A stretch of 64,000 nucleotides of DNA from Desulfurivibrio sp044068625 (GTDB taxonomy: Bacteria > Desulfobacterota > Desulfobulbia > Desulfobulbales > Desulfurivibrionaceae). Where the stretch lies: positions 62,001 to 126,000 of the forward strand of contig NZ_JBIPKH010000005.1 of NCBI RefSeq assembly GCF_044068625.1, given 5' to 3'. The notes under the pieces are model-generated. The model did no database searches. It saw nothing but the letters and a program-made list of their open reading frames with translations, and had not been told where the DNA came from. Below are positions 44,201 to 50,837 of this stretch, one piece after another. Within the stretch, counting starts at the first letter, position 1. Every line of letters starts with the position of its first letter. The position numbers were made by a program, and so were the translations under genes.

Positions 44201-44444
44201 TGGCCGCAAGCGCCGCCCGCAGCAACTCCACCGAAAAACCGCTGGGCCGTCCCTCCTCATCCAACACACAAAAGGGGGGAAATTCAATTTCGCTGCCGCC
44301 GCGGATCGGCTCCCGGGCCATCACCGCCCCTGGCTGGACAAAGGTCCAGGCCAGGACCATCACCATCAAGAGCAGACCTTGTCCGGCCAAATTCCTGCCC
44401 CAAAAGAGCGGCGGGCGTTTTGACAATCCCCCGTTGGACATCAC
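41259..44444 (-). CDS. Hybrid sensor kinase with two tandem amino-acid-binding (SBP_bac_3) domains
   Basis: 1061 residues. After an N-terminal signal/anchor helix (QGLLLMVMVLAWTFV) come two periplasmic substrate-binding-like domains. The first (about 50-270) has FPPFCVLDEEGRPSGFSVEL and GALDDLRGKQVAVMKG. The second (about 275-500) has YPPFEYLDEHGRPAGYNVDL and AELVGKRLVVQAG. A transmembrane helix near 515-535, a PAS domain, HisKA (GGVAHDFNNML), HATPase (GTGLGLATVYGIVKQ) and a C-terminal receiver (LLITDVVMPGMNG) follow. The architecture matches BvgS/EvgS-like sensors that perceive small solutes. The ligand is unknown. It converges on the sigma-54 activator and is divergent from the chemotaxis operon. 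Confidence 0.9.
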   Translation of the reverse strand: MMSNGGLSKRPPLFWGRNLAGQGLLLMVMVLAWTFVQPGAVMAREPIRGGSEIEFPPFCVLDEEGRPSGFSVELLRAALAAMGREVTFRTGPWSEVRGWLAQGEVQALPLVGRTPEREDIFDFTFPYISMHGAIVVRADTQGIGALDDLRGKQVAVMKGDNAEEFLRREERGITIHTTLSFEEALRELSQGRHDAVVTQRLVALRLIQETGLTNLRVINRPLEEFRQDFCFAVKKGDHETLALLNEGLALVMADGTFRTLHAKWFAALELPSHRPVVIGGDHNYPPFEYLDEHGRPAGYNVDLTRAIAREMGLNVEIRLGPWAEIRRALAMGEIDALQGMFYSPARNRSFDFTQPHLIKDGVAVVRSGESAPPANLAELVGKRLVVQAGDIMHDFALENGLGEWLTVVDGPEQALRELALGRHDCALVSRLSAHYWINRQGWGNLLVGHQPLLSSGYCYAVAKGNQALLAQLSEGLKVLADTGEYRRIHQQWMGVYEDFAPLPLEIMRYLAMVAGPLLLLVLIFFLWSWSLRKQVAKRTAELRESESFVRMVMDHLPVGIAVNSVDPAVKFAYMNDNFPRFYRTTREALISGDFWESVYEDPQFREKIKQRVLTDCAGGDPERMLWEDVPITRRGRETTYITARNVPILGKGLMASMVWEVTERVRAAREQEKLQEQLLQARKMESVGQLAGGVAHDFNNMLSVIMGYTEMAIADIDPNDRLCGDLHEIRSAAERSANITRQLLAFARRQIIAPEVLGLNERVGSTLKMLRRLIGEDIELAWLPGAGVWPIKIDPSQLDQLLANLCVNARDAIAGVGKITIESRNITFDENYCAHHQEAIPGDFALLMVSDDGCGMERSVREHIFEPFFSTKGVGEGTGLGLATVYGIVKQNEGFINVYSEPGKGTTFKIYLPRHPGDADELASAGAIESPRAQGETVLLVEDERAILRMGQKMLEKLGYRVLAAGSPREALALVNGHAGGIELLITDVVMPGMNGRELAEKLLGQYPELKVLYMSGYTADVIAHRGVLDEGVSFIPKPFAEQELAVKVRQVLDSPRSEAA

Positions 44445-44701
44445 TTTTTCCCGGTTAACACATTATTTTTTAATGGGGTCCCACTTCGTGGTTCCCTATC
44501 CGAAAGGTTTATAAAAATATGGGGTCGCCTGTCAAGGCTTACGGAAAAAAATTGCCCAAGACTTTAAGAGAGCTCAACCGACGACCAAGCTCACCATCCC
44601 TGTAATTATTACTCTGTAAAAATTCCCATCCTGTAATTACGCCCCCCGGTCCGGCACCAGTACAAATTAGATTTATCACGCTATTTCAAGGCAATCATCA
44701 G
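44445..44701. other. Gene-free divergent region upstream of the chemotaxis operon
   Basis: This forms most of a 343-base intergenic gap between the hybrid kinase (minus) and the chemotaxis operon (plus). It is AT-richer than its neighbours and has no credible ORF. It contains the CTGTAATTA direct repeats listed separately and GGGGTCCCACTTCGTGGTTCCC (as short inverted segments around 44476-44497), whose role is unclear. Confidence 0.6.
44600..44639 (+). promoter_or_regulatory. Direct repeats, possible activator (UAS) sites
   Basis: CTGTAATTA occurs at 44600-44608 and again at 44631-44639, each preceded by CCATCC, with a partial copy CTGTAAA at 44614-44620. The centres are 31 bases apart, about three helical turns. 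Relative to the predicted start near 44729 they lie at about -125 and -94, a typical location for enhancer sites of sigma-54 activators. The binding protein is unknown. Confidence 0.45.
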
Positions 44702-44718
44702 TTGGCATCAACCTTGCT
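44702..44718 (+). promoter_or_regulatory. Sigma-54 (RpoN) promoter of the chemotaxis operon
   Basis: TTGGCATCAACCTTGCT matches the sigma-54 consensus TTGGCACGNNNNTTGCW at all positions except the two after GGCA, with exact GG-N10-GC spacing (GG 44704-44705, GC 44716-44717). It lies 70 bases before the first start codon of the operon. Predicted transcription start is near 44729. Confidence 0.8.
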
Positions 44719-44787
44719 ATGGGGAATGGCCGACCCACGGCTTGCCCCGGGCTTTGGCCCGCTGATTCAACCAAACAGGAGTAACCC

Positions 44788-46008
44788 ATGAACAATGTGG
44801 ACGAGAGCAGAACAATCCTGGTGGTGGACGACGATTCTCAGGTTTTGAAAGCGGTGAAGGCGGTCCTCCAGGGCGAAGGCTACCAGGTCGACGTCTGCCA
44901 TGATGGCCTCGAGGCGCTAAAGGCCTTCCCCGCCAAGGAGTATGAAGCGGTCCTCTCCGACATCAAGATGCCGGGCATGGACGGAATTGCCCTTTTGGAA
45001 AAGCTGCGGCAATTGGACCAGGAAGTTCCGGTCATTCTCCACACCGGCTATGCCGAACTGGACACCGCCATGACCGCCGTCCAGCAGTCGGCCTTCGATT
45101 ACCTGGTCAAACCCGTCGATCCTGACAGATTGAGCAAGACCATCGGCCAGGCGGTGCTGTTCCGCAATCACAACCGGCTGAAAAAAAATTACCAGAGTCG
45201 GCTGGAGTCCGAGGTGGAGGCGGCCACCGTCGGCCTGTTCAAGATGGTGGAGGAGTTGCGGGAGGCCCGGGACGAAGCCTTGGTGGCCTCCCGGCTCAAG
45301 TCGGAATTTGTCGCCAACATGAGCCATGAGATCCGCACCCCCCTCAACGGGATAATCGGCGCCACCGGCCTGCTGCTGCTGGACCCGGAAACCAAACCGG
45401 CGGCCCGGGAGTATCTGACCATGATTGAGGAGAGCGCCCTGACCCTGAACAACTTGCTCAACAATCTGTTGGAGCTATCGATCCTCGATGCCGGTCGGGT
45501 TCGGCTGCAGGAGAGGGCTTTCAGCCTGGAGCAACTGCTCCGGGAACTAAAGGAGGAGTATGGACAGCCCGCCAGAGCCAAGGGACTGGATCTGGTCGTC
45601 ACCTGCACCGGTTGCGGCCCGGAGCGGCTGCACGGCGACGATGCCCGGCTCAAGCAGATCTTTAACCTGCTGCTGGACAACGCTCTTAAATTCACTGAAC
45701 AGGGCTCGATTTCAATGTCGGTCAGCCGCCGAACCCCGGTTCCGGGCCAAACCGAGCTGGCCTGCAAAATTTTCGATACCGGCTGCGGGATTCCCGCCGA
45801 CAAGATCGCCTGTATTTTCGATAAATTCCGCCAGGCCGACGGCTCCTGCACCCGCAAGCACGGAGGAGCTGGCCTGGGACTGGCCATCGCCCAACGGCTG
45901 GTCAGGCTGCTGGGCGGCGAGATCGCCGTCAAGAGTACGGTTGGCCAGGGCACCATGTTGACCTTTACCATCAACTTAAAACAGCCACCGGCCGGGTCCG
46001 AAGCCTGA
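44788..46008 (+). CDS. Receiver-histidine kinase fusion heading the chemotaxis operon
   Basis: 406 residues, no transmembrane helix. Residues 8-125 are a receiver (LVVDDDSQ; Asp in AVLSDIKMPGMDG; Lys in YLVKPVD). A coiled coil follows, then HisKA (FVANMSHEIRTPLNG, His near 184) and HATPase with N (LLDNALKFTE), G1 (DTGCGIPADK) and G2 (GGAGLGLAIAQRL) boxes. Such receiver-kinase proteins act as cytoplasmic relay kinases. ACAGGAG precedes the ATG. As the first gene after the sigma-54 promoter it probably feeds phosphate into, or takes it from, the chemotaxis pathway. Confidence 0.9.
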   Translation: MNNVDESRTILVVDDDSQVLKAVKAVLQGEGYQVDVCHDGLEALKAFPAKEYEAVLSDIKMPGMDGIALLEKLRQLDQEVPVILHTGYAELDTAMTAVQQSAFDYLVKPVDPDRLSKTIGQAVLFRNHNRLKKNYQSRLESEVEAATVGLFKMVEELREARDEALVASRLKSEFVANMSHEIRTPLNGIIGATGLLLLDPETKPAAREYLTMIEESALTLNNLLNNLLELSILDAGRVRLQERAFSLEQLLRELKEEYGQPARAKGLDLVVTCTGCGPERLHGDDARLKQIFNLLLDNALKFTEQGSISMSVSRRTPVPGQTELACKIFDTGCGIPADKIACIFDKFRQADGSCTRKHGGAGLGLAIAQRLVRLLGGEIAVKSTVGQGTMLTFTINLKQPPAGSEA

Positions 46009-46039
46009 ACGGTCGAATAACGAGGAGGAGGAAGCCCCC

Positions 46040-46576
46040 ATGGCAGAGGAAAAACTAAATGGCGAAATCAGGGATGAGTGGGACGAGGATAACGAGGATA
46101 CCCAAAAGGATAAGTACCTCACCTTCCATCTCAACGGAGAGGATTACGGGATCGAGATCCGTTTCGTTACCGAGATCATCGGCATCCAGAAGATCACCCG
46201 GGTGCCGGACATGCCCCACTTTCTCAGGGGGGTAATCAACCTCCGGGGCAAGGTGATCCCGGTGATGGACGTCAGGCTCCGTTTCGGGATGCCGGAACAG
46301 GAGTATGACGAGCGAACCTGTATCGTGGTGGTCAACATCAACGAAACCGCCATCGGCCTGGTGGTGGACAAGGTCCAGGAGGTGGTGGACATCCCCGCCA
46401 ACCAGGTGGAGCCACCCCCGGAGATGAGCCGGGGCAAGTCCAGCCCCTTTCTCCAGGGAATGGGCAAGATCGGCGATGAGGTCAAGATTCTCCTCAACGT
46501 GGAGCAGCTGCTCTATGACGAGGCATTGCAAAACATTAAAGCCGCGACCGGCAAAAAGGAAGGAGAAGCATCATGA
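46040..46576 (+). CDS. cheW: CheW chemotaxis coupling protein
   Basis: 178 residues. It links chemoreceptors to CheA. The CheW fold is clear: YLTFHLNGEDYGIEI, the EIIGIQKITRVPDMPHFLRGVINLRGKVIPV region (receptor and CheA contact loop) and a GLVVDKVQEVVDI strand pair. The N-terminal 25 residues are acidic and variable. It overlaps the receptor gene by ATGA (46573-46576), indicating coupled translation. Cytoplasmic. Confidence 0.95.
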   Translation: MAEEKLNGEIRDEWDEDNEDTQKDKYLTFHLNGEDYGIEIRFVTEIIGIQKITRVPDMPHFLRGVINLRGKVIPVMDVRLRFGMPEQEYDERTCIVVVNINETAIGLVVDKVQEVVDIPANQVEPPPEMSRGKSSPFLQGMGKIGDEVKILLNVEQLLYDEALQNIKAATGKKEGEAS

Positions 46577-48813
46577 AGATCGACCGGCAAAAATGGTTCA
46601 AATTGAGTCTGAAGCAAAAGATGATGATCCCCCTGTTGGCCTCGGTGCTGATCTCGGCCCTGCTGGCCATGCCCCTGGTCCATCGGGAGCTGGAGCGGCT
46701 GAAAACCGGGATTATCGAAGTAGCTGTCCAGGACAAGCAGGAGGAGATTGAACGGGCCATCGACCGGGCGGCCATGGAAGCCCTGGAGAAAGCCTCGATC
46801 TTCACCCGCCTGCCGGAGGTACTGACCGCTTACGAGATTGCCCACCAGGGTAATTTCGATGCCGAGGACGATCCCCACGCCCAACAGGCCCGGGAGCTGC
46901 TGCGTCGGGAGTTGCAGGCGGCGGTCAGGGGTTTTGCCGACGCCGCCGGGGTGCCGATGCAACTCCACTTTCATCTGCCCAATGGCCGCAGCCTGGCGCG
47001 GATGTGGCGGGAGCGCCAGATCCAACGTAACGGGGTGTGGGTGGATATCTCCGACGATATCTCCGGTTTCCGGCCCACGGTCCTGGATACCAACCGCAGC
47101 GGTCAGGCGGTACGGGGAATTGAGGTGGGCCAGGGCGGTTTTGTCATCCGCGGAGTGGCCCCCATCAAATCCACCACCGGCCGCCAGCTGGGTTCGGTGG
47201 AGATGCTGGCCGATTTCGAGCAGTTGTTCCAGGCCGCCGCCGGCAGCGGCCAGCACCTGTTGCTCTACATGAATTCCGATCTGCTTGCCGTGGCCGGTCG
47301 CCTCCGGGATGCCCAAAAATATCCCATCCTGGGCAATCAATACGTGCTGGTTTCCGGCACCCCGGAAGGACGAATCGAACAGCTTATCACCCTCGACCTG
47401 CTGGATAAGGGCCGGCAGGCCCAGGAGATCCATCAGGCCGACAACCTGGCCCTGGCCGCCTTTCCGGTCAACGATTACCGGGGCAACCAGATCGGGATCA
47501 TGGTTCTGGCCAGCGACACCTCCTCGATTGAGGCCGGGATCCGTAACGTCCTGGTGATTCTGGGAGCGATTGCCGCCCTGATCATGTTCCTGATCGTGGG
47601 GATCAACTATCTCACCACCCGAGCCATCACCCAGCCCATCGGTAAAACCGTGGAGATGCTCAAAGAGATGGGCCGGGGTCGGCTCGACAGGCGTTTGCAT
47701 CTTGCCAGCAATGACGAGATCGGCCAGATGGCCAAGACCATGGATCAGTTCGCCGACGATCTGCAGCACCAGGTGGTGGCGGCCCTGCAGAGCCTGGCCC
47801 GGGGGGATCTGACCTTCGAGGTCAAGCCCTATGACGACCGGGACGTGATCGGCAACGCCCTGCTCAAGACCCGGGATGATCTCAACCGGATCGTGGGCGA
47901 GATCCTGGCCGCCACCGAGCAGATCGCCGCCGGCGCCGGCCAGGTGTCCAGCTCCAGCCAGTCCCTCTCCCAGGGCGCCACCGAATCGGCCGCTTCCCTG
48001 GAGGAGATCACCAGCTCCATGACCGAGATGGCCTCCCAAACCAAACTCAATGCCGAAAACTCCACCCAGGCCAACCAGCTGGCCGACGAGGCCCGCGACC
48101 GGGCCGAAACCGGCAACGAGCAGATGGAGAAGATGATGCTGGCCATGGGTGAGATCAACCAGGCCGGTCAGAATATTTCCAAGATCATCAAGGTGATCGA
48201 CGAGATCGCCTTCCAGACCAACCTCCTGGCCCTGAATGCCGCCGTGGAAGCGGCTCGGGCCGGACGCCACGGCAAGGGCTTCGCGGTGGTGGCGGAAGAG
48301 GTGCGCAACCTGGCGGCCCGCAGCGCCAAGGCGGCCAAGGAGACCGCCGAGCTGATCGAGGGTTCGGTGGCCAAGACCGAAAACGGCACCGAGATCGCCA
48401 GCAAGACCGCCGAATCGCTGAACGCCATCGTTGCCGCCATCACCAAGGCCACCGATCTGGTGGGCGAGATCGCCGCCGCCAGCAACGAACAGGCCCAGGG
48501 AATCTCCCAGGTCAACGAGGGGTTGGGCCAGATCGATCAGGTAACCCAGACCAACACCGCCAACGCCGAGGAGGGCGCGGCGGCGGCCGAGGAACTCTCC
48601 AGCCAGGCCGAACATCTGCGCGGCCTGGTGGCCGCCTTCACCGTCAAGGGCGGCAGCGTAACCAGAAAACAGCAGCAACTGCCGGCCGCCCCCGCGACCA
48701 GAAGCAGCGCCAGCGAGTTCAAGGGCTGGGACCGGAACGAATATACTCCCGGCAAAAAGCTCCGGCCCAGCGAGGTAATCGCCCTTGATGACCGGGAATT
48801 CGGCAAATATTAA
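46573..48813 (+). CDS. Methyl-accepting chemotaxis protein with periplasmic Cache-like sensor
   Basis: 746 residues. Transmembrane helix 1 lies near residues 16-36 (MMIPLLASVLISALLAMPLV) and helix 2 near 330-352. Between them is a large periplasmic domain of the double-Cache type (GFVIRGVAPIKSTTGRQLGSVEM and a repeated distal half). A HAMP domain (PIGKTVEMLKEMGRGRLDRRL) and a long coiled coil follow, with the signalling tip EIAFQTNLLALNAAVEAARAG (read across two segments) and FAVVAEEVRNLAARSA. The ligand is unknown. It has no C-terminal NWETF-type pentapeptide for CheR or CheB; the tail ends DDREFGKY. It follows cheW in the same operon. Confidence 0.93.
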   Translation: MKIDRQKWFKLSLKQKMMIPLLASVLISALLAMPLVHRELERLKTGIIEVAVQDKQEEIERAIDRAAMEALEKASIFTRLPEVLTAYEIAHQGNFDAEDDPHAQQARELLRRELQAAVRGFADAAGVPMQLHFHLPNGRSLARMWRERQIQRNGVWVDISDDISGFRPTVLDTNRSGQAVRGIEVGQGGFVIRGVAPIKSTTGRQLGSVEMLADFEQLFQAAAGSGQHLLLYMNSDLLAVAGRLRDAQKYPILGNQYVLVSGTPEGRIEQLITLDLLDKGRQAQEIHQADNLALAAFPVNDYRGNQIGIMVLASDTSSIEAGIRNVLVILGAIAALIMFLIVGINYLTTRAITQPIGKTVEMLKEMGRGRLDRRLHLASNDEIGQMAKTMDQFADDLQHQVVAALQSLARGDLTFEVKPYDDRDVIGNALLKTRDDLNRIVGEILAATEQIAAGAGQVSSSSQSLSQGATESAASLEEITSSMTEMASQTKLNAENSTQANQLADEARDRAETGNEQMEKMMLAMGEINQAGQNISKIIKVIDEIAFQTNLLALNAAVEAARAGRHGKGFAVVAEEVRNLAARSAKAAKETAELIEGSVAKTENGTEIASKTAESLNAIVAAITKATDLVGEIAAASNEQAQGISQVNEGLGQIDQVTQTNTANAEEGAAAAEELSSQAEHLRGLVAAFTVKGGSVTRKQQQLPAAPATRSSASEFKGWDRNEYTPGKKLRPSEVIALDDREFGKY

Positions 48814-48826
48814 CCGGGATAAGCAG

Positions 48827-48851
48827 GTGGGGGAGGCTCAACTCCCCCCAC
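48827..48851 (+). terminator. GC-rich hairpin between mcp and cheR
   Basis: GTGGGGGAG (48827-48835) pairs with CTCCCCCCAC (48842-48851) with one bulged C and a GCTCAA loop. There is no T-tract, so it may attenuate transcription or stabilise the upstream mRNA and not fully stop it. It lies in a 107-base gap in the operon. Confidence 0.45.
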
Positions 48852-48920
48852 GGTCAGGGAGGAGACGGTCGCGGCCGGAACCGCCCCCAGGCTCGTCTTC
48901 AACAGGGAGAAATTCTCCGA

Positions 48921-49781
48921 ATGAACAATGGTCTCACCATCAGCGACCGGGAGTTTCGCTTGATTCGCACCCTGGTTTACGAGCGTTTCGGGATCAATCT
49001 GACCGACCAGAAACGGGCCCTGGTGGTGGGACGTTTACAGAAACTGTTGCGTGACGGCGGGTTCAGCTCCTTCGATCATTATCACGAGGCCGTGACGGCG
49101 GATAAAAGCGGCACGGCCCTCGATCAACTGGTCAACCGGATCTCGACCAACTACACCTATTTCAACCGGGAACAGGCCCATTTCCAGTTTTTCACCCAGA
49201 CGGTGCTGCCCGACCTGGTTGCCCGCCAGCGAACTCGCAACCACCGCGACCTGCGAATCTGGAGCGCCGGCTGCTCTTCGGGGGAGGAGCCCTATATGCT
49301 GACCATGCTGATGATGGAGCATCTCGGCAGCGATTATGACTCCTGGAGCGCCGGGGTGCTGGCCACCGATATCTCCGATCAGGCCCTGGGCAGGGCCCGC
49401 CGGGGAATTTACGAGGAAGAGCAGGTGGCCAAGGTGCCGGCCGCCATCAAGCAAAAATATTTCCAGCGCCTGGGGGACGATAGGTGGCAGGTGATGGAAA
49501 AGTTGCGGCAGCAGGTGACCTTCCGGCGCTTCAATCTGATGAACCGCCAGTTCCCCTTTAAAAAACCGTTCCAGGTCATCTTCTGCCGCAACGTGATGAT
49601 CTATTTCGATACCCCGACCCGGCAAGCCCTGGTCAGACGCTACCACCGGCACCTGGAGCCCGGCGGCTACCTCTTTATCGGTCACTCCGAATCCCTGGGC
49701 CGGCAACAAGAGGATTTTCAGTACATCATGCCCGCCGTCTACCGGCGCAACAGGGACGGAAACAACCATGACCGCTCTTAA
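48921..49781 (+). CDS. cheR: Chemotaxis protein methyltransferase
   Basis: 286 residues. It methylates glutamates on the receptor using S-adenosylmethionine. The N-terminal helical domain (FRLIRTLVYERFGINLTDQK, across two strands) is followed by the SAM-binding region IWSAGCSSGEEPYML (about 111-125), VLATDISDQAL, VIFCRNVMIYFD and GYLFIGHSESL, all typical of CheR. GGGAGA precedes the ATG. It overlaps cheB by 14 bases, so methylation and demethylation enzymes are co-expressed. Confidence 0.97.
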   Translation: MNNGLTISDREFRLIRTLVYERFGINLTDQKRALVVGRLQKLLRDGGFSSFDHYHEAVTADKSGTALDQLVNRISTNYTYFNREQAHFQFFTQTVLPDLVARQRTRNHRDLRIWSAGCSSGEEPYMLTMLMMEHLGSDYDSWSAGVLATDISDQALGRARRGIYEEEQVAKVPAAIKQKYFQRLGDDRWQVMEKLRQQVTFRRFNLMNRQFPFKKPFQVIFCRNVMIYFDTPTRQALVRRYHRHLEPGGYLFIGHSESLGRQQEDFQYIMPAVYRRNRDGNNHDRS

Positions 49782-50826
49782 CCGCAAAATCCGGGTGTTG
49801 GTGATTGATGACTCCTCGCTGGTCCGGACCATCCTGAGCCAGGGCCTGGCCCAGGACCCCGGCATCGAGGTGGTGGGTTCAGCCCCCGATCCCTTTGTGG
49901 CCCGGGACAAGATCGTGACCCTGCAGCCCGATGTCCTGACCCTGGATGTGGAGATGCCGCGAATGGACGGGGTGGAATTCCTGCGCCGGCTGATGCCCCA
50001 GTATCCCCTGCCGGTGGTGATGGTCAGCGCCCTGACCAAAAAGGGGCAACGGATCACCCTGGACGCCCTGGAAGCCGGGGCGGTGGATTTCGTGACCAAG
50101 CCCAGCACCGACGTGGCCCGAGGCTTGAGCTCCATGCTGATGGAGCTGCGCACCAAGATCAAGATAGCCTCCGGGGCCAATGTCGCCCACTGGAAGGAGC
50201 GGCGGGCCACCCTGTTTGCCGGTAAAGCTTTGGCCGCGCCCAGGGCGTTGGCCGAGTCCACCGACAAGATCATCGCCATCGGGGCCTCCACCGGCGGCAC
50301 CGAGGCGGTCCGGGCGGTAATCAGCCGCTATCCCGCCAACACTCCGGGAGTGTTGATCGTGCAGCATATGCCGGCAGGGTTTACCCGGCTGTTTGCCGAC
50401 CGCCTCAATGAACTTTGCCCCATGCAGGTCAAGGAAGCGGCCAGCGGCGACCGGATCATGACCGGCCGGATCTTGATCGCCCCTGGTGAACGGCAATTGT
50501 GGGTGCGGCGCTCCGGCGGAATCTACGAAGTTGAGTGCCGCCCCGGCGAAAAGGTTTCCGGCCACTGCCCCTCGGTGGATGTGATGATGCACTCGGTGGC
50601 CGAGGCGGCGGGCCCCAACGCGGTGGGGATCATGCTCACCGGCATGGGCCGGGACGGGGCCGCCGGCATGCTGGCCATGCGCCGGGCCGGAGCCCGCAAT
50701 ATCGCCCAGGATGAGAAAAGTTCGGTGGTTTTCGGGATGCCCAAAGAGGCCTTTGCCAATGGGGGAGCCGAAAAGCTGGTTCCCCTGGAAGAGATTGCTC
50801 AAACTTCCCTCAACATGCTGGCTTAA
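49768..50826 (+). CDS. cheB: Chemotaxis response regulator protein-glutamate methylesterase
   Basis: 352 residues. It has an N-terminal receiver (VLVIDDSSLVR; Asp in LTLDVEMPRMDGVEFL, about 60; Lys in FVTKPS) and a C-terminal methylesterase/deamidase domain from about residue 165. The catalytic triad regions are intact: Ser in IGASTGGTEA, His in VQHMPAGFT and Asp in GMGRDGAAGML. It removes methyl groups added by CheR and is activated by CheA phosphorylation. It lies 11 bases upstream of cheA. Confidence 0.97.
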   Translation: MTALNRKIRVLVIDDSSLVRTILSQGLAQDPGIEVVGSAPDPFVARDKIVTLQPDVLTLDVEMPRMDGVEFLRRLMPQYPLPVVMVSALTKKGQRITLDALEAGAVDFVTKPSTDVARGLSSMLMELRTKIKIASGANVAHWKERRATLFAGKALAAPRALAESTDKIIAIGASTGGTEAVRAVISRYPANTPGVLIVQHMPAGFTRLFADRLNELCPMQVKEAASGDRIMTGRILIAPGERQLWVRRSGGIYEVECRPGEKVSGHCPSVDVMMHSVAEAAGPNAVGIMLTGMGRDGAAGMLAMRRAGARNIAQDEKSSVVFGMPKEAFANGGAEKLVPLEEIAQTSLNMLA

Positions 50827-50837
50827 GAGGATAAACC

